NCBI GenBank assembly: GCA_041905525.1
Contig: JAYRKY010000010.1
Location: 1-64,000, forward strand
Direction of reading: 5' to 3'
Length of the DNA: 64,000 bases
DNA from: SHVO01 sp041905525
GTDB taxonomy: Bacteria > Pseudomonadota > Alphaproteobacteria > Rhodospirillales > Rhodospirillaceae
This document shows, one piece after another, positions 44,148 through 52,918 of the stretch. Each line of letters opens with the position of its first letter. Position 1 is the stretch's first letter. Both the position numbers and the translations under genes were made by a program. The notes under the pieces were generated by a model. It saw only the letters and a program-made list of their open reading frames with translations. It had not been told where the DNA came from and did not search any database.

Positions 44148-44732
44148 ATGTCCAACTTCGTCAACGGCAGAACCAGCGACTATCTCAGTCCTTTCCGGAT
44201 TCTGCTGGTTGAGCCGAACCCGCTGATGCGCAAGGTCACGCGCGATATCCTGTTCCTTTTGGGGAGCCGGAAAGTTCTCGACGTTGCCGACATTCACACC
44301 GCGGCGTCGTACGTCAACCAGGGCAATGTCGATATCGTCCTGTCGGAGTGGTATCTCCACGACGCCTGCGGTGTCGACCTGGTGCGCTGGATCCGCAAAG
44401 AGCCTAACGACATCCGCTTCACGCCGATCATCATGGTCACGTCGCAGACGCGCGTGCAGAACATCGTGGTCGCGCGCAACAGCGGCATCACCGAATTTGT
44501 CGCCAAGCCGTTCACCGCGCGCTCCCTGGTCTCGCGCATCCGCGAGGTCGTCGAGCGCCCACGGCCGTTTGTCGCGGTCGGTAAGTACTTCGGCCCCGAC
44601 CGCCGCCGCCGTGCCGGTGAGATCGAAAAGAACCGTGACCGCCGCTCCGCCTCCAGCCTGCTCATCAACGGATATGATTTGAGTCAAACCGACATCGACG
44701 CCATGATCTCCGGCGGTCGCCGCCCGCGTTGA
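44148..44732 (+). CDS. Degenerate receiver-domain protein
   Basis: A 194-residue receiver-like protein. The fold is clear (FRILLVEPNPLMRKVTRDIL; IIMVTSQTRVQ; EFVAKPFTARSLV) with Thr98 and Lys120 in place. However, the phosphoacceptor Asp is Glu67 (DIVLSEWYL) and the acidic pair is Glu22-Pro23 instead of Asp-Asp. It therefore probably cannot be phosphorylated normally and may be locked on or serve as a scaffold. The C-terminus has a basic stretch (KYFGPDRRRR) and a DLSQTDIDAMI tail found in alphaproteobacterial relatives. No kinase adjoins it. Confidence 0.85.
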   Translation: MSNFVNGRTSDYLSPFRILLVEPNPLMRKVTRDILFLLGSRKVLDVADIHTAASYVNQGNVDIVLSEWYLHDACGVDLVRWIRKEPNDIRFTPIIMVTSQTRVQNIVVARNSGITEFVAKPFTARSLVSRIREVVERPRPFVAVGKYFGPDRRRRAGEIEKNRDRRSASSLLINGYDLSQTDIDAMISGGRRPR

Positions 44733-44760
44733 TCCCGGCGCCCCGCGCCGGAGCTGAACC

Positions 44761-45318
44761 ATGAACATCGCGAAGCGACTCGTTCGCTGGACGGCCCTCT
44801 GTGGCATCATACTTTTTAGCCCGTTTCTTTCGGCCCCTGTGCACGCCGCCTCCACGCCGCCGCCCCCGCCGTTCAAGAAAAGCTTTCCGGAGGCGCAAGG
44901 GTGGGCCTTTGCGTGCTTCTGCGGCGAGGTGACCTGCCCCGAGATCGATCCGATCACCGACTACTGCGTTGTCTATAACGCCCGGAAGCTGCGCTCCGGC
45001 GCGCGCGCTGTGATCTTCGCGCTCAAAAACATGGTGACGGGACGCGAGCCGAAATTCGTTGTCGGCTTCGGCCTCGAAGGCTCGAAAGGCGCGACGCGCG
45101 GCCAAGCGCTCACGGACGCGGGAACTGTCGATCTGCCGGTCTGTTCTGAACCCTATTGCTACTCACCCGCGACAGTCGATCAGGTCTCCGCGCTCGCGGC
45201 CGGCGCCAAGCTGGAAGGCCGCGCGTTCTTCGGCGGCTCGTCGTTCGGCACGGCCTATGACCCCGCCGCTGCGCGAGATCTCCTACAGAAATTGATCACT
45301 CTGCCGCAGCACAATTGA
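44761..45318 (+). CDS. Secreted Cys-rich protein of unknown function
   Basis: A 185-residue protein with a signal peptide (ends APVHAAS) and a Pro run (TPPPPPFKK). Six Cys remain in the mature part (FACFCGEVTC, DYCVVYN, LPVCSEPYC), probably disulfide bonded. The beta-rich pattern is somewhat like IalB proteins, but I do not recognise the family. It is 28 bp after the degenerate receiver gene and probably co-transcribed. Confidence 0.68.
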   Translation: MNIAKRLVRWTALCGIILFSPFLSAPVHAASTPPPPPFKKSFPEAQGWAFACFCGEVTCPEIDPITDYCVVYNARKLRSGARAVIFALKNMVTGREPKFVVGFGLEGSKGATRGQALTDAGTVDLPVCSEPYCYSPATVDQVSALAAGAKLEGRAFFGGSSFGTAYDPAAARDLLQKLITLPQHN

Positions 45319-45429
45319 GGTTCGGCGTGGACAAATCGTCCGAAGCGGCTGACCCCGTATCGTCTGGCACAATTACCTAAATGACCCGTGGGGAGGAAGG
45401 CACACCTTCCACCTTGACGTACGTCAAAT

Positions 45430-45457
45430 ATATTCATATATATGAAGATATGAATAT
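45430..45457. promoter_or_regulatory. Palindromic operator, probable BigR/SqrR-type site
   Basis: AT-rich inverted repeat: ATATTCATAT and ATATGAATAT around an 8-base centre, with the perfect inner palindrome TTCATATATATGAA. It overlaps the likely start of the ArsR-family gene, as expected for self-repression. The half-sites ATTC and GAA resemble those of sulfide-responsive BigR/SqrR operators. Confidence 0.72.
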
Positions 45458-45749
45458 GAAGCAGATGCAAAAAAAGGCTGTCGAAGTGAGTGCGCTCCTC
45501 AAGAGCCTCTCGCTGCCCAAGCGCCTCCTGATCTTATGCCAACTGGTCGAACGCGAGCGCGCGGTCGGCGATCTAGCCGCGACGTTGGAGGCGCGGGAGG
45601 CCGCGGTTTCTCAGCAGCTTAGCCTCTTGCGGAAAGACGGCCTGGTGAAGACGCGGCGCGACGGACGCACCATCTACTACAGCCTCGCCCGAGAAGACCT
45701 GAAAGCGCTCATCGGCTTCCTCTACGTCACTTACTGCAAAAAAACCTGA
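45450..45749 (+). CDS. ArsR-family repressor, BigR/SqrR-like
   Basis: A 99-residue winged-helix repressor. EVSALLKSLSLPKRLLILCQL and REAAVSQQLSLLRKDGLVKTRRDGR are the ArsR recognition core. Two Cys, in LLILCQL and TYCKK near the end, match the pair that forms a polysulfide bridge in BigR and SqrR. It should release DNA when sulfide or persulfide rises and so induce the operon that follows. The start is uncertain: ATG 45450 is chosen; 45456, 45465 and an upstream TTG are possible. Confidence 0.87.
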   Translation: MNMKQMQKKAVEVSALLKSLSLPKRLLILCQLVERERAVGDLAATLEAREAAVSQQLSLLRKDGLVKTRRDGRTIYYSLAREDLKALIGFLYVTYCKKT

Positions 45750-45771
45750 CAAGATCCAACGAGCCAGTCCT

Positions 45772-46206
45772 ATGGAACATTTCACCCCACTCGCCTCATT
45801 CATCGGCGGCGCCCTGATCGGCCTCTCGGCTGTCGTCCTCATGCTTCTCAATGGACGTATCGCCGGCATCAGCGGCATCACCGCTGGCCTCCTGTCGTTC
45901 TCGGACGCCGCGCCCGACCGCGGCTGGCGTCTCGCCTTTGTAATCGGTCTCATCGCTGCGCCAGTGGTCCTCGCCCTCGGCGGCGCCGGTGCGCCCGAAA
46001 TCTCGTTCGTCGCGCCCCTTCCTGCGATGCTCCTCGCGGGCTTCCTCGTCGGTTTCGGCACAGTCCTTGGCAACGGCTGCACGAGCGGACACGGCATCTG
46101 CGGCATCGCGCGCCTCTCGCCGCGTTCGATCGTTGCGACGATGGCCTTTATGGCCGCGGGCTTCGCCGCAACCTACCTCGTTCAACACCTCGTCCTGGGA
46201 GGCTAA
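45772..46206 (+). CDS. YeeE/YedE-family sulfur transporter subunit
   Basis: A 144-residue membrane protein, one half of a YeeE/YedE-type thiosulfate or sulfur-compound permease. The conserved Cys motif is LGNGCTSGHGICGIARLSPRS, with two Cys. It has four hydrophobic helices. The partner half is encoded three bases downstream. These pairs accompany BigR and Blh in many proteobacteria. Confidence 0.92.
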   Translation: MEHFTPLASFIGGALIGLSAVVLMLLNGRIAGISGITAGLLSFSDAAPDRGWRLAFVIGLIAAPVVLALGGAGAPEISFVAPLPAMLLAGFLVGFGTVLGNGCTSGHGICGIARLSPRSIVATMAFMAAGFAATYLVQHLVLGG

Positions 46207-46209
46207 GTC

Positions 46210-46656
46210 ATGAATCGCATCCTTGGTGGTCTCGCCGCCGGCCTTCTGTTCGGCGCGGGCCTCTCTCTCTCCGGCATGATCAATCCAGCTAAGGTCATCG
46301 GTTTCCTGGACGTCGCGGGCGCCTGGGATCCGAGCCTTGCCTTCGTCATGCTGGGCGGGCTGCTGGTAACAGGCGTCGGCTATCGCCTTGTTCTGCGCCG
46401 CGGCCAGCCGCTGTTCGAACCAGGGTTCACGTTACCAACGCGGCGCGACATTGACCCCGCGCTGCTCCTCGGCGCGGGCCTGTTCGGGATCGGATGGGGC
46501 ATTGCCGGCTACTGCCCAGGCCCGGCGCTCGCCGGGCTCGGTTTCGGGCAGCCCGAAACGGCTCTGTTTGTCGCCGCCATGCTGGCCGGGATGCTCACCG
46601 CACGGCGCGGTGCGGGCCTCATCGCAGCGCTTTTCTCCCCCAAACCCGCGACTTGA
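46210..46656 (+). CDS. YeeE/YedE-family partner subunit (DUF6691)
   Basis: A 148-residue membrane protein, the second half of the pair. SLSGMINPAKVIGFLDVAGAWDPSLAFV and GWGIAGYCPGPALAGLGFG are the diagnostic stretches; the latter holds the Cys. The gene lies three bases after the first half, so equal expression is likely. Confidence 0.92.
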   Translation: MNRILGGLAAGLLFGAGLSLSGMINPAKVIGFLDVAGAWDPSLAFVMLGGLLVTGVGYRLVLRRGQPLFEPGFTLPTRRDIDPALLLGAGLFGIGWGIAGYCPGPALAGLGFGQPETALFVAAMLAGMLTARRGAGLIAALFSPKPAT

Positions 46657-46677
46657 TCTCAACCTGAGGAGTGCGCC

Positions 46678-47535
46678 ATGCACATCCAATCGTTCTTCGA
46701 CAAGGCGACCTTCACCGTCACCTACGTTGTCTCGGACCTTGCGGCGAAGGTCTGCGCCATCATCGACCCGGTCCTCGATTTCGATGCGGCGTCAGGTCGC
46801 ACGTCACACGCCTCGGCGGATAAAGTAATCGCGTATGTCCGGGCGCAGGAGCTCAGCGTCGCCTGGATCCTCGAGACTCATGCCCACGCCGATCATCTTT
46901 CGGCCGGCGCGTATCTCAAGTCCGTTGTCGGCGGCAAACTCGCGATCGGCGCACACATCGCCGACGTGCAGAAGATTTTTGCCAAGGTCTTTAATCTGGA
47001 AAAATCATACCGGGCGGACGGCAGCCAGTTTGACGTTTTGTTCAAGGACGGCGACACCTTCGACGTCGGTAGCCTAAAGGCCCGCGTGATGCACACGCCT
47101 GGCCACACACCCGCTTGTCTCACCTATGTCATCGCAGACGCCGCCTTTGTGGGCGATACCCTTTTCATGCCCGACTACGGCACCGCACGCGCCGATTTCC
47201 CTGGCGGCGATGCCCGCACGCTCTACCGGTCCATGCGCAAGATCCTGGCCCTGCCCGACGCGACGCGGATCTTCACCTGCCACGACTATAAAGCCCCGGG
47301 ACGTGACGAATTCGCCTGGGAGTCCACCGTTGCCCATCAACGCCAGTTCAATGTCCATGTGCGCGACGGCATCGGTGAGGACGCGTTTGTCGCCATGCGC
47401 ACGGCGCGCGACAAGACCCTCAATATGCCTCATCTCATCTTGCCGTCCATCCAGGTGAATATCCGGGCGGGGGCACTGCCGCCGCCGGAGGACAACGGTA
47501 CGTCCTACTTGAAGATTCCGCTGAACGCCCTCTAG
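46678..47535 (+). CDS. blh: MBL-fold persulfide dioxygenase-like enzyme (Blh-type)
   Basis: A 285-residue metallo-beta-lactamase-fold protein of the Blh/ETHE1 group. Ligands: THAHADH, TPGHTP, VGDT and TCHDYK. It probably oxidises persulfide to sulfite. Its neighbours are a BigR-like repressor, sulfur permeases and a sulfite exporter, the standard set. It begins 21 bp after the permease gene. A paralog lies at 24208. Confidence 0.93.
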   Translation: MHIQSFFDKATFTVTYVVSDLAAKVCAIIDPVLDFDAASGRTSHASADKVIAYVRAQELSVAWILETHAHADHLSAGAYLKSVVGGKLAIGAHIADVQKIFAKVFNLEKSYRADGSQFDVLFKDGDTFDVGSLKARVMHTPGHTPACLTYVIADAAFVGDTLFMPDYGTARADFPGGDARTLYRSMRKILALPDATRIFTCHDYKAPGRDEFAWESTVAHQRQFNVHVRDGIGEDAFVAMRTARDKTLNMPHLILPSIQVNIRAGALPPPEDNGTSYLKIPLNAL

Positions 47536-47572
47536 CCTTCTCTTCGCCTCATCCTCCAGGAGACGATACCTT

Positions 47573-48337
47573 ATGCTGCCCGACATCCTTGCGGTCGTCT
47601 CTGGAATGCTGGTGGGGCTTGTGCTCGGCGTCTTGGGCGGCGGCGGCTCCATCATGGCGGTTCCGCTGCTGCTCTATGTTGTCGGCATCAAGGACGCGCA
47701 TCTCGCGATCGGCACCAGCGCCGTCGCAGTCGCCGCCAGTGCGCTCATCAATCTAGTGCTGCACGCGCGCAAGGGCACTATCAAGTGGGCCTGCGCATTG
47801 GTGTTCGCCGCCAGCGGCAGCCTCGGCGCCCTCGCCGGAGCGGAAATCGGCAAGGCCATTGACGGGCGAAAGCTCCTCCTTGCCTTTGCCGCAGCGATGG
47901 TCGCAGTCGGCGTCTCGATGTTGATGCGCAAGTCCGAAGCGGGCGCCGCCGACGTGCGCCTTACGCCCCGCATTGCGGCACGCCTCATTCCCACCGGCTT
48001 CGCCACCGGCGCCGCATCCGGCTTCTTCGGAATCGGCGGCGGGTTCCTGATCGTGCCGGGCCTGATCGGCGCGGCGAACATGACGATGCTCAACGCCATC
48101 GGCTCGTCGCTGGTTTCCGTCACCGCCTTCGGTCTTTCCACCGCCGCCAGCTACGCGGTCTCGGGGCTCGTGCTGTGGAAAGTGGCAGGGCTCTTCATTC
48201 TCGGTGGTCTCACCGGCGGCCTTGCCGGCCAAAAGCTGAGCACGGCGCTCGCCGCCCGAAAAGGCGCTTTGACCCGTGTTTTCGCCGGCTTCATTTTCTT
48301 CGCCGCGGCCTATATCGCCTGGAAGTCCCTCAGCTAA
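47573..48337 (+). CDS. TauE/SafE-family exporter
   Basis: A 254-residue, roughly eight-helix membrane protein of the TauE/SafE (sulfite/organosulfonate exporter) family. Both half-repeats show: LGVLGGGGSIMAVPLLLYV with HLAIGTSAVAVA, and GFFGIGGGFLIVPGLIG with NAIGSSLVSV. It should expel the sulfite made by the MBL enzyme. Last gene of the cassette. Confidence 0.93.
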   Translation: MLPDILAVVSGMLVGLVLGVLGGGGSIMAVPLLLYVVGIKDAHLAIGTSAVAVAASALINLVLHARKGTIKWACALVFAASGSLGALAGAEIGKAIDGRKLLLAFAAAMVAVGVSMLMRKSEAGAADVRLTPRIAARLIPTGFATGAASGFFGIGGGFLIVPGLIGAANMTMLNAIGSSLVSVTAFGLSTAASYAVSGLVLWKVAGLFILGGLTGGLAGQKLSTALAARKGALTRVFAGFIFFAAAYIAWKSLS

Positions 48338-48355
48338 AGGAGGCTCAGGCCGCCC

Positions 48356-49006
48356 TCACGGCGCGTCGCGTTCCAGCGGCGAGACCTTGAAGGGGGCGGG
48401 CGGGCGATCTTCGTCCGCGTTGCGTTGGGCCTGCGCGGCCTCCGCCCACCATGCAAGCTGAGCAAAGGTTCGGCCCATGTATTTCTCCCAGGCGCCCGCG
48501 TCGGCGGTCTCTCGATACCCACCCTCCGCATCGAACACCTCCTGCGCATGCGGAATGTGGATCATCGCCGACACCGGAAGACAGCCAAGCTCGCTCAGGA
48601 ACGTGCGCATCCCGACGGCCGCGCGCGCGCCGCCCCACTGTCCCGCCGAGTAAGTGACGATGGCGCTCGGCTTATAGGAGAACAAGGAACTGCCGAAGTG
48701 GTTGAGCAGCGTCATCAACGCTGGACTCATGGAGTGATTGTACTCGGGGCTCACCATGACGAAACCGTCGGCGCGTGCAATCCGTTCGGCTAGCGCTTGC
48801 TGATCGAGGGGCGCATCCCCTGCACGATAAGAAAAGTGCGGCTTGAAGACCCTCGGTAACTCGACGTCCAACGGGTCGATGATCGCTGCCGCGTGCCCTA
48901 TGCCCGTCAGATGTGACCGGCAGGCACGGGCGACCCTCAGCCCCAGGCGGGCAGGGTGCGGTGGTTCGGACTCGCGGACGGACCCAAGAAAAACAAGCAG
49001 ATTCAT
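48356..49006 (-). CDS. NADPH-dependent FMN reductase
   Basis: A 216-residue flavodoxin-like reductase. FLGSVRESEPPHP is the phosphate loop and SPEYNHSMSPALMTLLNHFG with AGQWGGARA completes FMN binding. The ATG at 49006 has GAGGGT upstream; the longer open frame to 49300 is unsupported. It converges on the TauE/SafE gene. Reduces quinones, azo dyes or metals; target unknown. Confidence 0.9.
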   Translation of the reverse strand: MNLLVFLGSVRESEPPHPARLGLRVARACRSHLTGIGHAAAIIDPLDVELPRVFKPHFSYRAGDAPLDQQALAERIARADGFVMVSPEYNHSMSPALMTLLNHFGSSLFSYKPSAIVTYSAGQWGGARAAVGMRTFLSELGCLPVSAMIHIPHAQEVFDAEGGYRETADAGAWEKYMGRTFAQLAWWAEAAQAQRNADEDRPPAPFKVSPLERDAP

Positions 49007-49253
49007 TTGCGCACCCTCAAATGGTTCGTGGCCTTGGAACGTGCTCGACGGCGGCCCGGCATGCGCACGGATATATCCTATCGCCCTGGCGTGGGGCAGT
49101 GGCTCACCCATTACCGAACCGGCGGGAACTCGCAAGCACGCACCCGCCGGTCGTCCAAAAGTGCGCCATGTCGCCAAGCCATCCTTCTCGGCCGCGTAGG
49201 GTGCTCCGGCGTCGTCGGCATCTTTCCGTTCAGGATAAGAAGTCGAGCGGACG

Positions 49254-49820
49254 ATGGTTTCCGATCCTTTGGTTCCCAGCCGCGGATGCGGCGACTGCAC
49301 GGTTTGTTGCGTCGTACCCGCGATAGATCACGAGGAAATTCAAAAACATGCGGGTGTGCGTTGCCCGCACGCCGGCCAGGGCTGCGCCATCTACGAGACG
49401 CGCCCGACACCCTGCCGAGAGTTCTTCTGTGCGTGGCGCTTCATCGCCGGACTTGGCGATGAATGGCGGCCCGACCGGTCGGGAATTCTGCTTTGGCCGG
49501 ACACCCGCGAGGAAAATGGGAAGAAGATCCCAACCGTCACTGTCACCCTTCTTCGCAACGAACAGGCCAACCTCGCCAGCGTTCCGCTGATCAAATTCAT
49601 CGCGGCGAATATATTGGAGGGCCGCTCACTATACTTGGCGAAGCCCGGATCACCGGGCCTTCGCCCCTTGCGCGTTCAACTTAACAGCCCGCAAATGCTC
49701 GCCGCCGCTCAACGCGGGCCGGTACCTGTCCGCGCTATCCTCGAGCAAGCTTGGGCGTTCCTCGGCACACAAACGCCGCGCCCGTATGGTTTCTCGCACA
49801 CCGGACACCTCATGGAATGA
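49254..49820 (+). CDS. YkgJ-like Cys-cluster protein
   Basis: A 188-residue protein with a Cys-rich N-terminal half (RGCGDCTVCCVV, RCPHAGQGCAIY, PCREFFCAW), the pattern of the YkgJ zinc- or iron-chelating family. The C-terminal half is helical with no known motif. Function unknown; metal binding is likely. It is divergent from the FMN reductase (247 bp gap). Confidence 0.8.
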   Translation: MVSDPLVPSRGCGDCTVCCVVPAIDHEEIQKHAGVRCPHAGQGCAIYETRPTPCREFFCAWRFIAGLGDEWRPDRSGILLWPDTREENGKKIPTVTVTLLRNEQANLASVPLIKFIAANILEGRSLYLAKPGSPGLRPLRVQLNSPQMLAAAQRGPVPVRAILEQAWAFLGTQTPRPYGFSHTGHLME

Positions 49821-50000
49821 CGTCGGAACGGTCTGTCGTTGCAACACATCAGATGTTGCAGCTAAGCAATCTATTCGTGTGAACAGTTCGCGCGGAGCGC
49901 CAGATGGAGGCAGGCCTCTTACCGGGTGCCTCACGCTAAGGTGACTGCGCAAGCCTGCATCAGCTTTGTAGCGTGTTCATTTGGAAAGAGGAGCAGCGGC

Positions 50001-50705
50001 ATGACCCTTCCCATCAATCGGCGCGACATCATGATCGGCGCGGCCACCGGCGTCGTCGCCGCCATTGCCGCGACCACGGCGAGCGCAGCTTCCGCGACAA
50101 CAGTGCCACCGTATGAGCCGAAACCGTTGGGCCTTGATCCGAAAGGCATCAAGGGACTGTCCGAGGCGATCTTGGTCAGCCACTACGAGAACAACTACAC
50201 CGGTGCGGTGCGCCGTTTGAATGCCATCAATGCCGAACTCGCCAAGCTTGATCCGGCGGCGGCACCCCCGTTTATCCTTAATGGTCTGAAGCGGGAACAA
50301 CTCATCGCCACAAATTCAATGATCCTACACGAGGTGTATTTTGCGAGCTTGGGGAGCGGCGGCGAGCCCAGGGGTGACATCGCCGCGGCACTCGCACGCG
50401 ACTTCGGAAGTATCGCCGCGTGGCGCGCCGAGTTCTCCGCCACGGGCAAAGCGCTTGGCGGCGGGTCGGGCTGGGTCCTTCTGACCTTCGCTCCGCGCCT
50501 CGGGCGTCTGGTCAACCAATGGGGCGCCGACCACTCCATGGCAGTGGCGGGCGGGATCCCCATCCTCGCACTCGATATGTACGAACACGCCTACCACATG
50601 GATTACGGGGCGAAAGCCGCCGCCTACGTCGATGCCCTTATGGCGGCGATAAATTGGGAAAATGTCGGCGCGGCCTATGAAATGGCGCGCGGGCGGACGC
50701 GCTAG
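50001..50705 (+). CDS. Tat-exported Fe/Mn superoxide dismutase
   Basis: A 234-residue Fe/Mn SOD with an N-terminal twin-arginine signal (NRRDIMIGAATG, then an Ala-rich core), so the enzyme should fold in the cytoplasm and work in the periplasm. Metal ligands: His in ILVSHYENNY, His in SMILHEVYFA, Asp and His in DMYEHAYHMDYG. GAGGAG precedes the ATG at 50001. Most alphaproteobacterial Fe-SODs are cytoplasmic, so the signal is the unusual part. Confidence 0.9.
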   Translation: MTLPINRRDIMIGAATGVVAAIAATTASAASATTVPPYEPKPLGLDPKGIKGLSEAILVSHYENNYTGAVRRLNAINAELAKLDPAAAPPFILNGLKREQLIATNSMILHEVYFASLGSGGEPRGDIAAALARDFGSIAAWRAEFSATGKALGGGSGWVLLTFAPRLGRLVNQWGADHSMAVAGGIPILALDMYEHAYHMDYGAKAAAYVDALMAAINWENVGAAYEMARGRTR

Positions 50706-50812
50706 GTTATCGCTCCCACCGGCGGTCGAATGAGACGCCGCCAGCCTCACCTCGCGCTGCCCGCGTAAGCGCGCTAACATCGCGCAGGCGAAGGCGAAAA
50801 GGGGGCAGGGGC

Positions 50813-52246
50813 GTGTTGACATCCGAAGCGGCTGAGATCGTTCAACGTCTTGACGCGCACTACGAGCGCGCCGCGCGGGCCCTGCGCGCCGCCGTCGAAG
50901 ATTTTGTGAAACGCGGTGTGACACCCGATCCGGACGCGCGGCGCACGGGTCTCTTCACCTATCCGGAACTCTTGTTGCGGTTCTCCGGCCCACGCACCGG
51001 TGACGGCGTACGCCGCGCCGACCGCCGCTTTGTCGCGCCGGGGCTCTACCGTACCTCCATCACCCGCCCGCGCCTTTTCGAGCGGTACCTCGTCGAGCAG
51101 CTCACCAACCTCGCGAAACACCATCACTTCACGGCCGAGGTTGGTAGCTCCGACGTTGAGATTCCGTTCCCCTATGTCATCGATGGCATCGACCTTGGTG
51201 ATGTGCGATCCGAGGCCATCGCCGCGGTGCTGCCGACTACGGAGCTGAAGCTTATTGGGGACGGCATCGCAGACGGAGCGGGCTTGAAACACGAGAATGG
51301 GCTTCCGCTCGCACAATTCGATGGGCTCCGCACGGACTTCAGCTTGGCGAGACTCCGCCATTACACCGGTACGCCGCCCGAGCATTTTCAGCGCTATATC
51401 CTCTTCACCAATTACCACCGTTATGTGGACGCTTTTGTCCGCTGGGCGGGCGAGCAGTTGGGGAGCGCTTCAGGCTATACGGCGCTCAGCTGCGCGGGCG
51501 GCGCGGTGTATCCCGCCGGGACCCAGCCCAACGACGCGGTAGCCGACGGCGCCTGGCGCCGGCATCAGATGCCGGCGTATCACCTGATGGCGCCGAACGG
51601 CGAAGGTATCTCGCTTATCAATATTGGCGTCGGCCCCTCCAACGCTAAAACGCTCACCGATCATCTTGCCGTGCTGCGGCCGGAGGCATGGGTCATGATC
51701 GGTCACTGCGGCGGCCTGCGTCCCAGCCAGATGATCGGTGACTATGTGCTCGCGCACGCATATCTGCGGGACGATCACGTGCTCGACAGGATTCTGCCGC
51801 CCGAAATGCCCGTCCCGCCTATCGCTGAGGTGCAGCAGGCATTGCATCGCGCCGCCGAGATCGTCACCGGGGACGACGCCGACGCGGTCCGCGACCGCTT
51901 GCGCACCGGCACTGTCGTCACCACGGACGACCGGAATTGGGAACTGCGCTACGACGAATACGCCCTGCGCTTCAATCAATCACGCGCCATCGCAGTCGAT
52001 ATGGAATCCGCAACCGTCGCCACCCAGGGCCAGCGTTTCCGCGTGCCGCACGGCACGTTGCTTTGCGTGTCTGACAAACCTTTGCACGGCGAGATCAAGC
52101 TGCCCGGACAGGCGAACCTGTTTTACGAACGTGCCATCCGCGAACATATCGCCATCGGTATCGAAACCGTCGCGCAGCTGCGTGCGGCCGGAGGACGCCT
52201 GCACAGCCGCAAACTCAGAGCCTTCAACGAGACGCCGTTTCGTTAG
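50813..52246 (+). CDS. amn: AMP nucleosidase
   Basis: Splits AMP to adenine and ribose 5-phosphate. 477 residues, standard length. Diagnostic parts: VRRADRRFVAPGLYRTSITRP (N-terminal domain), GHCGGLRPSQMIGDYVLAHAY and AVDMESATVATQGQRFRVP (phosphorylase-like domain with the catalytic Asp). The start is GTG at 50813. Single gene followed by a terminator. Confidence 0.95.
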   Translation: MLTSEAAEIVQRLDAHYERAARALRAAVEDFVKRGVTPDPDARRTGLFTYPELLLRFSGPRTGDGVRRADRRFVAPGLYRTSITRPRLFERYLVEQLTNLAKHHHFTAEVGSSDVEIPFPYVIDGIDLGDVRSEAIAAVLPTTELKLIGDGIADGAGLKHENGLPLAQFDGLRTDFSLARLRHYTGTPPEHFQRYILFTNYHRYVDAFVRWAGEQLGSASGYTALSCAGGAVYPAGTQPNDAVADGAWRRHQMPAYHLMAPNGEGISLINIGVGPSNAKTLTDHLAVLRPEAWVMIGHCGGLRPSQMIGDYVLAHAYLRDDHVLDRILPPEMPVPPIAEVQQALHRAAEIVTGDDADAVRDRLRTGTVVTTDDRNWELRYDEYALRFNQSRAIAVDMESATVATQGQRFRVPHGTLLCVSDKPLHGEIKLPGQANLFYERAIREHIAIGIETVAQLRAAGGRLHSRKLRAFNETPFR

Positions 52247-52263
52247 CGCGCATGCGTAAAGCA

Positions 52264-52291
52264 AAAGGCCGCGCACTGCTGCGCGGCCTTT
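52264..52291. terminator. Bidirectional terminator
   Basis: AAAGGCCGCGC (52264-52274) pairs with GCGCGGCCTTT (52281-52291) around a 6-base loop, with T-rich flanks both ways. It ends amn and probably also the convergent PEP-CTERM gene. Confidence 0.85.
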
Positions 52292-52315
52292 GTCTTGTAT
52301 AGCGAGGAATGCGGG

Positions 52316-52918
52316 TTACGCGGCTTTCTTGCGGCGGAAGCTGCCAAGGCCCAGGAGACCGAGGCCGAGCAGCGCGAGCGCGCCGGGGGCCGGAACGGTC
52401 ATGGTCACGTCGAAGCCGGGGCCGTCGTTGTCCCAGAAGGCCGAGTCCGAGACGCCGAAGTAGATCGAGCCCGACTGCGTCGCGGTGAAGGTGATCAACG
52501 TGCCGGCGAATTGGACCAGGCTGTCCGCAATGCCCACGGCCACATCGTTGCTGTCGTAAGCCATGAAGCCGGGGGTCGACACGGTCGCCGACGGCACAAT
52601 GGCGTACACGACGGCGCCGAAGATATTGCCCAGCACCGAGATATGAGGTCCGGCTACGCCGACGACGCCGTTGGCGTCATTGCATCCGGCTCCAAAAGAC
52701 AAGCACATATAGCCGGTCGTGGAGAGGGTGATCACGTCGCCCGCGTTGACTTCGCCGCCATAGACGAACGCGTTGGTATCGCCGACGCCGTTGATCGGAC
52801 CGTAGGAGCCGAAGCCGCCACCGTCGAGCGGGCTCACATGGATCGGCGCGGCCTGCACGGCGGTCGCCATGGACACCACACAAGCGGCCACAAAGCCCAG
52901 CTTCTTCAGAAAATTCAT
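52316..52918 (-). CDS. PEP-CTERM-type surface protein 1
   Basis: A 200-residue exported protein (signal MNFLKKLGFVAACVVSMA, ends VQAAP). The body is beta-rich with Gly and Asn. The tail VPAPGALALLGLGLLGLG then RRKKAA is a PEP-CTERM-like sorting signal: Pro motif, hydrophobic helix, basic end. Such proteins are processed by exosortase; none is encoded here. The GGGGGA ribosome site fits the ATG at 52918 better than the one at 52921. Confidence 0.85.
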   Translation of the reverse strand: MNFLKKLGFVAACVVSMATAVQAAPIHVSPLDGGGFGSYGPINGVGDTNAFVYGGEVNAGDVITLSTTGYMCLSFGAGCNDANGVVGVAGPHISVLGNIFGAVVYAIVPSATVSTPGFMAYDSNDVAVGIADSLVQFAGTLITFTATQSGSIYFGVSDSAFWDNDGPGFDVTMTVPAPGALALLGLGLLGLGSFRRKKAA

